A stretch of 18,860 nt of DNA, taken from positions 1 to 18,860 of the forward strand of contig JABANP010000760.1 in the NCBI GenBank assembly GCA_013115135.1, in the 5' to 3' direction. Shown in pieces: positions 10,536 through 18,418 of this stretch (its first letter is position 1; each line of letters opens with the position of its first letter). The translations under genes were made by a program, and so were the position numbers. The notes below the pieces were generated by a model that saw nothing but the letters and a program-made list of their open reading frames with translations, ran no database searches and was not told the origin of the DNA. The DNA comes from Perkinsus olseni. Lineage: Eukaryota > Perkinsozoa > Perkinsida > Perkinsidae.

Positions 10536-11435
10536 TTAGCACCTAGTAAGAGTGGTATCGATGAGGGCACCGATGCTGACGTGAACGTCATTGGCGTCGA
10601 TGATGGTGGCCTTGACGGCGTCGATGTGCATCATATGCATCAACTTGCTGAGGGTCTGATCGTAGTTGGAGAACTCCATCTCAGAACCATTCACCTTGTA
10701 GTCGGCGTGCATCTTCATACCCATCACGTTGATGGTAGCCTGGCCATTCTCGAAATTGATGTTGAAGCTCTGGCCCATCACGTTACCACAGAAAACACCA
10801 CCGAAGGCGGGGGCTGTAGTGGTAGTAGTGGTAGGAGCCTGGGTCGTGGTGGTAGTGGGCTTGGCAGTAGTAGTGGTAGGAGCTTGGGTCGTGGTGGTAG
10901 TGGGCTTGGCAGTAGTAGTGGTAGGAGCCGCAGTGGTAGTAGTGGTGGGGGCGGCAGTGGTAGTCACAGGGGCCTCGGTGGTGGTCGCAGGGGCCTCAGT
11001 AGTAGTCACAGGGGCGGCGGTGGTGGTCACAGGGGCGGCGGTGGTGGTCACTGGGGCGGCGGTGGTGGTCACTGGGGCGGCGGTGGTGGTCACTGGGGCG
11101 GCGGTGGTGGTCACTGGGGCGGCGGTGGTGGTCACAGGGGCAGCGGTGGTAGTCGCGGGAGCCTCGGTCCTGTGAGGAACCGGGGTAGAGGAGACGGCTG
11201 AGCAGGCTACGGGCTCACCGACGCAGTCCTTGTCGGTAGGCTGGAAGCAGACGGAACCATCAGCCTTCTTGAGGAGACCAAAGCAAACGGCGGGGCTCTT
11301 CCACGACTTGCAGTAGGAGCCATACTTGGCAATCTTGCAGCCCTCGACATCATTGCAGAGGGAAATACAGGAATCCTCAGCAGCCACAAGAGAGGCAGAG
11401 GCAACAGCAATGAAGGTAGCGGTGGCAAAGCGCAT
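10536..11435 (-). CDS. Secreted 8-Cys / mucin-like Thr-Pro repeat protein, copy 1
   Basis: Intronless, 299 aa. Residues 1-19 are a signal peptide (MRFATATFIAVASASLVAA). Residues 20-78 form a compact domain with eight cysteines at 23, 27, 33, 42, 51, 63, 71 and 78, including GSYCK and CFQPTDKDC. Residues about 92-210 are a Thr/Ala/Pro-rich linker: TTTAAPV-type heptads, then two 15-residue units with AKP and QAP. Such linkers are usually heavily O-glycosylated. Residues 211-299 are a conserved C-domain (FGGVFCG ... DTTLTRC), probably beta-rich, with a possible disulfide between its two cysteines and an NGS sequon at 249. I know of no named family for either domain. The close paralogue is at 12295-13197. 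Export to the cell surface or outside is inferred. A possible splice acceptor lies 18 nt upstream of the ATG (AG at 11455-11454). Confidence 0.88.
   Translation of the reverse strand: MRFATATFIAVASASLVAAEDSCISLCNDVEGCKIAKYGSYCKSWKSPAVCFGLLKKADGSVCFQPTDKDCVGEPVACSAVSSTPVPHRTEAPATTTAAPVTTTAAPVTTTAAPVTTTAAPVTTTAAPVTTTAAPVTTTAAPVTTTEAPATTTEAPVTTTAAPTTTTTAAPTTTTAKPTTTTTQAPTTTTAKPTTTTTQAPTTTTTTAPAFGGVFCGNVMGQSFNINFENGQATINVMGMKMHADYKVNGSEMEFSNYDQTLSKLMHMMHIDAVKATIIDANDVHVSIGALIDTTLTRC
10820..11173 (-). repeat. Coding minisatellite (45 bp x2 and 21 bp units) in linker of copy 1
   Basis: About 10820-10925 holds two nearly identical 45-bp units (15 codons each, TTTTAKP + TTTTTQAP). About 10950-11173 holds a run of 21-bp units coding TTTAAPV-type heptads, some with GAG in place of GCA (EAP). 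All unit lengths are multiples of three, so copy-number change keeps the frame. The complementary strand gives long Gly/Ser ORFs that are artefacts of this repeat. Confidence 0.85.
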
Positions 11436-12294
11436 TTGAAATCGAGTGTTAAACTAGTAACTATGAGGACACTACTGAGCCCATACTATCGATCGTCAAC
11501 TACTGATATCACTGGCCGGAGGACTCTCGCATGTTGAGTATGAGAGTAGCTAATTTGCGTTCAAACAGCAGTACAAAGGTCTACAAATGCTATGCGTCGA
11601 CCAGTATGCGAAACTAACGTCGCATACTGATACTGTCTGCTCCTTTGAGCACTCACCGCAGCTAACACAATCGTCAAGCTAGAGACCCGTCCCCTTTTGG
11701 CGCCGCTCCATCAACTTGCACCAGGGAGTGTATCCGTTGTGTCGAGTTCGTTCGCCGTTTCTTATCTTTAATGCAGGCAATTTCGTGGGATTGCCGTGTT
11801 GGAAGCGAAAGCACCAGTATCGACAGCGTAATGGGCTCAAAGCACTGACCAGTCCTTTGTGCAATATGTCCCACTCGAATAGCTGAGATAGGCCACCTCT
11901 GCCCCGTAGTGCTTGCATCACGGATGCTGCACAAAAATTGTCCCGACAGTGCGTAGCCCAGCCGACAGCTCAACTCCAGTTGACCTTTGGACTGGTCTTT
12001 AGCGCACGAGCCGCTGCCAATTATGATCAAGAGACTCGCACTCATTACTAGTAGTCTTCTATGGCGCCTATGGAACGCCCATCATATGGTCAGCCAGGTG
12101 ACTCAACGGCGGGCCTACCCCTCCTTCGCTCTTGAACACAACAATCCATTCCAGCGCAAGAAGGCCATAACATTAACTCACACGAGAGAAGGAAAATTCT
12201 CCCATACTACTCGGCGTGAATAACGAAAATGCGATTTCAACTTAACAGGACAGAACAGAACGGCCATTAATGAAAATGACGATCAGTGAGGCGT
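11436..12294. other. Spacer between the two minus-strand secreted-protein genes
   Basis: 859 bp with no supported gene. Overlapping ORFs at 11674-12045 (minus) and 11987-12223 (plus) are not protein-like. It should hold the 5' region of copy 1 and the 3' UTR of copy 2. A hairpin with 10-bp perfect arms (CAGTATGCGA, 11602-11611, with 11620-11629; 8-nt loop) lies about 170 bp upstream of the copy 1 start. Confidence 0.6.
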
Positions 12295-13197
12295 TTAGCA
12301 CCTGGTGACTGTAGTGTCGATGAGGATACCAATTTTGATGTGGACATCATTGGCATCAACAATAGTAGCTTGGACACTATTGATATGCATCATATGCATC
12401 AACTTACTGATTGTGGGACCATAGTTGAAGAAGTCCATCTCGTTACCATCAATCTTGTAGTCAGCATGCATGTCCATTCCCATAACACTAATCGTAGCGT
12501 GTCCACCCTCGAAATCGACCTTGAAGCTCTCACCCATCACGTTACCACAGAAGACACCGCCGAAGGGAGCAGCCGTAGTGGTGGTAGTAGTAGGCTTCTG
12601 AGTCGTAGTAGTGGTAGTGGTGGTGGTAGGCTTCTGAGTCGTAGTAGTGGTGGTGGTGGTGGTAGGCTTCTGAGTCGTAGTAGTGGTGGTGGTGGTGGTA
12701 GGCTTCTGAGTCGTAGTAGTCACGGGAGCAGCAGTGGTGGTCACGGGAGCAGCAGTGGTAGTCACGGGAGCAGCAGTGGTAGTCACGGGAGCAGCAGTGG
12801 TGGTCACGGGAGCAGCAGTGGTAGTCACGGGAGCAGCAGTGGTAGTCACGGGAGCAGCAGTGGTGGTCACGGGAGCAGCAGTGGTGGTCACGGGAGCAGC
12901 AGTGGTGGTCACGGGAGCAGCAGTGGTAGTCACGGGAGCAGCAGTGGTGAGGATTCTGCTATCACAAGTGACAGATTCACCGACGCAATCCTTGTCGGTG
13001 GGCTGGAAGCAGTAAGAACCATCAGCCTTCCTCACGAGACCAAAGCAGACGGCGGGCTCCTTCCAGGCCTTGCAGTATGATCCGTACTTGGCAGTCTTGC
13101 AACCATCAATCTGGTTACAGAGGGAGGCGCAGGAATCTTCAGTGGCCGAAGCAACAGCAACGGCAGAAGCGATGGTAGCGACGGTGGCGAAAAACAT
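12295..13197 (-). CDS. Secreted 8-Cys / mucin-like Thr-Pro repeat protein, copy 2
   Basis: Intronless, 300 aa, paralogue of the gene at 10536-11435 and in the same orientation. Signal peptide 1-18/19 (MFFATVATIASAVAVASA). The eight cysteines are at the same positions (23 to 78), with the same GSYCK and CFQPTDKDC motifs. Linker: 11 TTAAPVT-type heptads, then four QKP boxes separated by pure Thr runs (12-residue period), unlike the AKP/QAP units of copy 1. C-domain 212-300 (FGGVFCGNVMG ... DTTVTRC) is identical to copy 1 at 65 of 89 residues by my count, including LMHMMHI and DANDVHI. The NGS sequon of copy 1 is changed here to DGN. A possible acceptor AG at 13221-13220 lies 22 nt upstream of the start. 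Extracellular or surface function is inferred from the signal peptide and mucin-like linker. Confidence 0.88.
   Translation of the reverse strand: MFFATVATIASAVAVASATEDSCASLCNQIDGCKTAKYGSYCKAWKEPAVCFGLVRKADGSYCFQPTDKDCVGESVTCDSRILTTAAPVTTTAAPVTTTAAPVTTTAAPVTTTAAPVTTTAAPVTTTAAPVTTTAAPVTTTAAPVTTTAAPVTTTAAPVTTTTQKPTTTTTTTTTQKPTTTTTTTTTQKPTTTTTTTTTQKPTTTTTTAAPFGGVFCGNVMGESFKVDFEGGHATISVMGMDMHADYKIDGNEMDFFNYGPTISKLMHMMHINSVQATIVDANDVHIKIGILIDTTVTRC
12590..12950 (-). repeat. Coding minisatellite (36 bp x4 and 21 bp x11) in linker of copy 2
   Basis: About 12590-12717 holds four boxes at a 36-bp period (GTAGTAGTGGTGGTGG-type Thr codons plus the QKP box). About 12718-12950 holds eleven units of 21 bp (key core CACGGGAGCAGCAGTGG), which differ only at one or two third-codon positions (GTAGTC or GTGGTC). 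The very low divergence between units points to recent expansion or ongoing homogenisation. Confidence 0.88.
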
Positions 13198-13687
13198 TTA
13201 TGGGATAATACGAAAAAGACTAAATACAATAATCTCATAACATTGAATAGATACTGATGATATCAATCGTCATTCGGCTACCTGTTCCAAGTTGGTGGTC
13301 TAGCTACAGAATGGACCTCAGCTCGACACAATTCTGCTGAGAAAGATGCCTTTGTGCTATGCTGTCCCGACGACCCTCGTTTGATCATTCTGTATCTCCA
13401 GCTCATGTACATTGCTTGCTGCTCCACACGAATGCGCAACCTGTTTGCAGCACAAGGCGTCACGAGGTATCGCACGTGACGTGACGCCATGCGATGGACC
13501 CCGCCGGCGTCGCCTGGGCGCTTCCAAACTTCTCGTTAGGTTGCAACGTGGAGTGGTTTCATGAAAAGGGTTCTTTAGCAGGATCGTGGGCTCTATGAAT
13601 AGTTGAGAGCCTCGGAAGTATTCGGCCGTACCTGCAGCTGTTAAATTTTGCCCACTGCAGGCTAAGTTGTACGTTTCCCGCCCGGCA
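13198..13687. promoter_or_regulatory. Shared 5' region of divergent secreted-protein genes
   Basis: 490 bp separate the start of copy 2 (minus) from the start of copy 3 (plus), so both promoters must lie here. I can point to no certain element. Possible splice acceptors near each gene are an AG at 13221-13220 (minus strand, after TATTT) and GCCCACTGCAG ending at 13660 (plus strand). In an alveolate of this type they could receive a spliced leader. That is a hypothesis only. Confidence 0.35.
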
Positions 13688-14335
13688 ATGAACAAAAGCA
13701 TCGCTGTCTTGGTTTTTGGTCTCTCCACCTTGCTCGCGTCTGATCCGTGTATGCAGATGTGTATCGATCTCGGCGACACTACTGCGTGTGCCAGGTCTGG
13801 GAAGGGCTCCTACTGCAAGTCCTACCAGAAGGGAAAACCGGTCTGTCAGGGTTTTATTCGCAGGAAGGATAACACCGTGTGCTTCCTCACCGGCGGACCC
13901 GACGACGTCAACTGCTCTGGTGATCCGGTTTATTGCCCAACATCTCCCTCCACTACAGGAGGCCCCAGTCCATTCCCAACAACTCAAGAACCGACCACTA
14001 CAGAGACCCCTGCCGCTACAACCACGACTACCACCACCTCTCAGCATCCGACTTTCGAGGGCGAATTTTGCGGTGTGGCTTTGGGCCAGTCGCTGCGCGT
14101 TACGCTGAAGGCCGGGCATCTAACCCTGTCTATACCGACTCTCAAGGTTGAGGGCGTCTGTGATTATCACGTCGACGGCAATGTCATCACTCTGTCTAAC
14201 TTTGATGAAACCCTGACGACCCTGATGAAGTCGGCTGATGTAAAGGGATTCGAAGTGACTATTGAGGGCTCTGATGAGCTGCACCTCAAGGCTGGGCTAC
14301 TCCTCGATACCACTATGAAGAGATGCCCATCGTGA
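13688..14335 (+). CDS. Secreted 8-Cys protein, divergent copy 3 with short linker
   Basis: Intronless, 215 aa from the ATG at 13688. An upstream in-frame TTG at 13667 is not a likely start. Signal peptide 1-17/18 (MNKSIAVLVFGLSTLLAS). Eight cysteines at 21, 25, 34, 43, 53, 65, 76 and 83, with GSYCK kept but the 2nd-3rd and 6th-7th gaps longer than in copies 1 and 2. Linker 84-122 is short (about 39 residues), with PTTQEPTTTETP and seven Thr, and no minisatellite. C-domain about 123-215 keeps FCG, a DYHVDGN block, LSNFDETLTTLM and DTTMKRC, and has an extra cysteine (VCDY). An NCS sequon overlaps Cys76. It is divergent from copy 2. Same family and probable secretion are clear; the function is unknown. 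Confidence 0.87.
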   Translation: MNKSIAVLVFGLSTLLASDPCMQMCIDLGDTTACARSGKGSYCKSYQKGKPVCQGFIRRKDNTVCFLTGGPDDVNCSGDPVYCPTSPSTTGGPSPFPTTQEPTTTETPAATTTTTTTSQHPTFEGEFCGVALGQSLRVTLKAGHLTLSIPTLKVEGVCDYHVDGNVITLSNFDETLTTLMKSADVKGFEVTIEGSDELHLKAGLLLDTTMKRCPS

Positions 14336-14624
14336 GAAGATCTTTTTTCGCCCCGGCTTTTCGCCAGTATAGAGTCGTCATTCCATATGGTGACCGGGTT
14401 GACCGGGTCCCGGCTAAGCGGATCTTTCAAGCATCAGGATTTTTTTTTCAAAAAGCAGCCTGGTCAGGTATTGAGTTAGAAGTGATGAGTGGGGCAGCTG
14501 TCCGAGCTGCTCATATCGAGTTCGAACAATGACATCTCCACAACTTGCCACAATTAGCTTGCCCTCTTCGCATTTCCTTGGACCCTCTCCGCATCAATTA
14601 ACCAATCTCTCACAAGACCTAATG

Positions 14625-14648
14625 CGGCGGGGTCACCCCGCCGGGGTG
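14625..14648. repeat. Two overlapping palindromes, each with a 1-nt centre
   Basis: 14625-14643 has 9-bp arms (CGGCGGGGT) around one C. 14634-14648 has 7-bp arms (CACCCCG) around one C and shares the ACCCCG half. The two structures exclude each other if folded. Confidence 0.85.
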
Positions 14649-14693
14649 TACGATCCTCCATCTATGCACTTCAACAACACAAGTGCCCATCCT

Positions 14694-14788
14694 CTAATCT
14701 ATGCAAGCCGCCCTAATCCATGCGAATTGTACTAATCCAAGCCAACTACTCTAATCTAAGCAAATCTTGCTAATCTATGCAATAAACT
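14694..14788 (+). repeat. Five-unit 19-bp repeat with constant core and variable end
   Basis: Units start at 14694, 14713, 14732, 14751 and 14770, exactly 19 bp apart. The first 13 bases follow CTAATC[TC]A[TA]GC[AC]A with rare change (one CGA). The last 6 bases differ in every unit. A partly inverted echo (CTAGATTAGG) follows at about 14816-14825. Confidence 0.75.
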
Positions 14789-15442
14789 GCGTCGTCTAAG
14801 CCATGCAATGAGAGCCTAGATTAGGCGAGCGAGCGAAGCGAGCTCGTCAGAAAAAAAATCCCGGTTCGATGTTAGCAATCTCTAACAGGGACTCTTCGCG
14901 AGCTACAGCAATGGGTGTATCATTTGCCGAAACAAGCATTGCTACTCCAAACGCCACGAAATTTACGAGTACACTTGGTGTCAGCTGTTCCGTCAAAGTG
15001 TAGCAACGCTGCACCGCTGGCTGTAAATCGCGGTCTGTGGCATTTAGTGAATCGCGTGGGTAGTAGCCACATGGCGCTGGTGATGTGATGCGATTGAATT
15101 TATCGATGTGGTCATTTATCTTTGTGACCTTGAGTGATGAAGCTGGTCGAGCGCATCAACCACGTAACCGAGACTCTTACCCTGCGCGGTGTAATGACTC
15201 AATGGCTTTCATTGGGAACTTCTTAATAACATAAACAATGGTTGGTGACTGTCTTTGAGTGGCTGTATCACGACACTAAGTACCGAGTACTTCCGGAACT
15301 ACGCCACAGGGAGACATTACTCAGAATAATCAGCATCATTTGCCCTCCAATCAGTATTCGAGACCAAATCATATATCCTATTGAAAAGTTTTGCCGATCA
15401 GTCTGGTATGCATAACATCAGAGTAACCATAACCATGTAACC

Positions 15443-15520
15443 ATGTAACCAATTCAATTCAATTCGTCTCTACGCGACGTTGACGATGTAACCAATTCAA
15501 TTCAATTCAATTCAATTCAA
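15443..15520. repeat. CAATT/AATTC pentanucleotide tracts in two blocks
   Basis: Block 1 (about 15450-15465) and block 2 (about 15493-15520) are tandem pentamers. Each is preceded by ATGTAACCA. Block 2 forms the left end (tail) of the retroposon-like element at 15486-15944, and block 1 may be the tail of a lost or older copy. Confidence 0.75.
15472..15485 (+). repeat. 14-bp direct repeat, left copy (possible target-site duplication)
   Basis: ACGCGACGTTGACG is found here and again, identical, at 15945-15958. The two copies bracket the element at 15486-15944 exactly where its tail (left) and its head (right) end. Confidence 0.7.
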
Positions 15521-15944
15521 ACTTTATTGCCTGGGCATTACAAGCTCGAAGCTTATCGCCCATCACACGACCCGCGCAAGCGGATCCCGATATGGTTAGA
15601 CCCAACCATAGAGCCTTGAAACAACAGAGGTTAATGAATCTCTCATCATCAGCTCGGAGGCTCTTGAGAGGAACTTCGTCACAACTACGTCGTGCAGCCA
15701 GGGAAGGCGAGGAGGGAGGCATGCCACACTGGGCAGCCTATTAGGCATGAGGGAGAAAGAAGGTGAAAAGAGGATTAAGTAGTCCCAGGACCAACAACTG
15801 CGATTGCGGAAACCCAGATGATTAGATGGTGAAAATTTGTGTAGAAAGGGAGGGCCCAACCAATACCGAGTCACCAGCAAGGGGGACGTATGGGTATGGC
15901 AGGTTCGATCTCTACTTCGTACCGGGAAAACCCCGGCCACCCTC
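15486..15944 (-). mobile_element. Retroposon-like element, copy A (tail at left)
   Basis: Read on the minus strand, the element starts near 15932 with GTACGAAGTAGAGATCGAAC, runs about 450 bp, passes GGCAATAAAG (a possible polyadenylation-type AATAAA) and ends in a TTGAA pentamer tail. It is flanked by the 14-bp direct repeat. A diverged copy in opposite orientation lies at 16095-16440. Compared with that copy, A appears to carry extra sequence around 15620-15710. The 152-codon minus-strand ORF here is not recognisable. The tail, short length and target-site duplication suggest a SINE or the 3' end of a non-LTR retrotransposon. No enzyme is encoded. Confidence 0.6.
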
Positions 15945-15958
15945 ACGCGACGTTGACG
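15945..15958 (+). repeat. 14-bp direct repeat, right copy
   Basis: Identical to 15472-15485. It is followed by CGTAGAGAC, the reverse complement of bases just left of the other copy, and then by another GATGTAACCA. Confidence 0.7.
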
Positions 15959-16094
15959 CGTAGAGACCTGTGAGGGGATGTAACCATTCAAACTGATGCG
16001 TGATGCTTGATACCAAGTTGCGCTGTTTGTGGGCGCGCGCTTCGAGCTGCGCAACTTCGCAAAGATACTTTGTTGTCATGTTGTTCATGATGGC

Positions 16095-16440
16095 CGGGAT
16101 ACGAAGTAGAGATCGAACCTGCCATAGCCATGCGTCTCCTTTGCTGGTGACTCGCTATTAGTTAGACCCCCCTTTCTTGCGCAACCTCTCACAGGTCTTG
16201 GGCGTAATCAATTCTGGTTTCACTTTTTTTCTCCCTAATGCCTGGTAGGGCGGCCTGTGTGACCATCCTTACTCAACTCCCTGCCTGGCCGCCCGACGAG
16301 GCTTTGTCGAGTGTCTTTAATACGAGGCTCTGCGTGGTAGGCCTAACCATATCGAGCTCCCCTTGCGCGGGTCGTGTGATAAGTCTCGTGCTCGTAATGG
16401 CCGGCAATACAGTTTGAGTTGAGTTGAGTTGGTCACACAG
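16095..16440 (+). mobile_element. Retroposon-like element, copy B (tail at right)
   Basis: Inverted relative to copy A. Its start matches A over about 60 bp (TACGAAGTAGAGATCGAACC, then GCTGGTGACTCG). The middle is looser (the complement of CAGGCATTAGGGAGAAA matches A's GGCATGAGGGAGAAA). The last 120 bp match well, including the complement of TATCACACGACCCGCGCAAG. It ends GGCAATACAG then a TTGAG pentamer tail, a variant of A's TTGAA. No clear target-site duplication is seen. About 160 bp separate the heads of A and B. Confidence 0.6.
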
Positions 16441-17504
16441 GCCTTTCGTGCCATACGTATGTGCTACCAGTTTGCATTCGCTTCCGCCCAAAATGACAGT
16501 GATTTTTCGGAAGGTGTTCAATATGCCACAGGCCGTCTGTTTTCATTGGGCGGGCTGCGCGGGTTAAGTGCGGGAACGGGTAATGAGGAGAGTCGCGAGG
16601 AAGGAAATGGGGAGGGGGAAACATGAGTGTTCCTAAAATTCTTAATCTTTACCTTGAAATTCTGGTTTCCCGTCAGCGTACACCAGTGTACACTTTAGTG
16701 CTCTTTCAGTATACAATCTCGGCAGTGTACGAATCTCGATCAGGTGGCAAGCAGAGCGAGGAGTTGGTGTCCTTATGAGAGGAGAATCAGTAGGCCTTAG
16801 GTATTTGGGAGCATTGAAGAGATGTTCGTGTGACTAACTAGTATAGCTAGTACAGTTAGACGGCCTAACTTAGACGCTGTATGAGAGCCCGATGGGAGCC
16901 TCGGGGATGATTGTTGCAATGACTTCGACGATGAAACAGGCTGTTTCAAACAGCAGTCATTGCTCCATCAACCAACTCAGCTTTTCGGAAATGATCAAAC
17001 ACTGGGAACAAACACTATGTGATGAACGTAATATCAGTGAATTTTTTGATCGGTGTGCGTTACAACTCTCAACTCGTTCACATGCAAAATTCATGAGGGG
17101 TTTGCCCTTTTGAGTTCGGCACCCTGTACTTAACCCCTGAGGGTTCTAAATTCATGGTGATGGATGACGTTGTTACTAGAGGAGTTTGCAAAGCCCCTAC
17201 TCCTCCCTCGCCTGTCTGAAAGCTTTAAGTCGTTTGCCTACTTCAGTTGAGGCTGAAGTGGAGGTTGCAAGTTCTCGCTGTGAATGATGCGGTGAGAGTT
17301 CCATCGAGTTCCGGCTTCGCTGCGTTTCCGTATTCGTATTTTTAGGGTTGTCGATTCGGATGCATTCATGCCTATTATTAGGCAGTGCCCCACTCCGCGG
17401 TGGAAAACTTATAAGACCTTGGGTACCATTAAGTAAGTTATTGGTGATTCGTAGTATTCTGTTGTTGTGATCCTTGATTGAGTGGGATGTAAAATTTTTA
17501 GTAT
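16441..17504. other. Intergenic region before the satellite
   Basis: An ATG-started 73-codon plus-strand ORF at 16892-17113 contains an amphipathic-looking segment (LSFSEMIKHWEQTLCDE) but has no recognisable relative, and its first part overlaps a nested hairpin. I give it little weight as a gene. The hairpin has outer arms GCAATGACT / AGTCATTGC and, inside them, a 15-bp palindrome at 16940-16954 (GCTGTTT, C, AAACAGC). Another palindrome, GTACAC-CA-GTGTAC, is at 16678-16691. Confidence 0.45.
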
Positions 17505-18130
17505 CACATATAAGTGTAGGCCGTGCGTGTGCCACGTGTTTACCTCGTCGTATATAAGTGTAGGCCGTGAGTGTGCCACGTGTTTACCTTATCGTATATA
17601 AGTGTAGGCCGTGAGTGCGCCACGTGTTTACCTTATCACATATAAGTGTAGGCCGTGAGTGCGCCACGTGTTTACCTTATCGTATATAAGTGTAGGCCGT
17701 GAGTGCGCCACGTGTTTACCTTATCACATATAAGTGTAGGCCGTGAGTGCGCCACGTGTTTACCTTATCACATATGAGTGTAGGCCGTGAGTGTGCCACG
17801 TGTTTACCTTATCGTATATAAGTGTAGGCCGTGAGTGTGCCACGTGTTTACCTTATCACATATAAGTGTAGGCCGTGAGTGCGCCACGTGTTTACCTTAT
17901 CACATATAAGTGTAGGCCGTGAGTGCGCCACGTGTTTACCTTATCGTATATAAGTGTAGGCCGTGAGTGTGCCACGCGTTTACCTTATCGTATATAAGTG
18001 TAGGCCGTGAGTGCGCCACGTGTTTACCTTATCACATATAAGTGTAGGCCGTGAGTGCGCCACGTGTTTACCTTATCACATATAAGTGTAGGCCGTGAGT
18101 GCGCCACGTGTTCACCTTATCGTATATAAG
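17505..18130 (+). repeat. 44-bp satellite array, 14 full units plus a partial
   Basis: The TATAAG/TATGAG anchor recurs every 44 bp exactly from 17509 to 18125. Each unit has TATAAGTGTAGGCCGTG, a GTG[CT]GCCACGTG box (containing the CACGTG palindrome) and TTTACCTTATC. Almost all differences between units are transitions at a few fixed sites: CGTATATA or CACATATA at the unit junction, and GTGT or GTGC before CCACG. No unit is interrupted, and no unique spacers are present. The array breaks off in the TATAAG of the fifteenth unit. Confidence 0.95.
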
Positions 18131-18418
18131 TCGTCTCGGTCATACAGATCATCTCATACAAAGCACGCTGGGTTCGCACGGGCTCTCCATGACTTTCAGT
18201 TTCGGCATCGATGTGATCCGCTCACTTTTTCAATCGCCCTAACCACTGTTTCACGCCATGGCCTTTCACATGAAAGTGGTGATTCATTAGCTGAGATCTA
18301 AGTCTAGGTTTGGACTCGACCCACCCAGATATGTTGCGCTGCGTAACTTGCGCATGGAGTAGTCAATTCAGGGGGTTCTAGTCAATAATTCGTTGCGACC
18401 AGCTTTCTTCTCTTCTAG
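18131..18418. other. Spacer between satellite and right-edge gene
   Basis: 288 bp with no supported exon. A hairpin CTTTCA-CA-TGAAAG is at 18263-18276. A strong pyrimidine tract, TTCTTCTCTTCTAG, ends at 18418 and could be a splice acceptor for the gene that follows. Confidence 0.4.

Larger units (their letters stand above)
14336..15442. other. Intergenic region with repeats, no gene seen
   Basis: No supported coding region. It contains two overlapping palindromes at 14625-14648, the phased 19-bp repeat at 14694-14788, a short GAGC-rich patch near 14826-14848, and a 6-bp-arm hairpin AAGTAC-CGA-GTACTT near 15278-15292. The remainder, including 14850-15420, shows nothing I can interpret. Confidence 0.5.

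Noticed and set aside
10527..11201. 224-codon plus-strand Gly/Ser/His-rich ORF
   Set aside because: It is the antisense shadow of the Thr/Pro minisatellite in the minus-strand secreted-protein gene; there is no signal peptide or conserved end.
12286..13080. 264-codon plus-strand Ser/Gly/His ORF
   Set aside because: Antisense shadow of the 21-bp and 36-bp repeats of copy 2.
13667..13687. Upstream start for secreted copy 3
   Set aside because: The codon at 13667 is TTG. The ATG at 13688 gives a proper signal peptide.
15890..15925. tRNA-derived SINE promoter (B-box-like GGTTCGATC in both element copies)
   Set aside because: The motif lies on the strand opposite to the tail orientation, there is no convincing A box at the right distance, and flanking bases do not form a T-arm stem.
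17505..18130. CRISPR-like array
   Set aside because: The units are directly contiguous with no unique spacers, the context is eukaryotic, and there are no cas genes.
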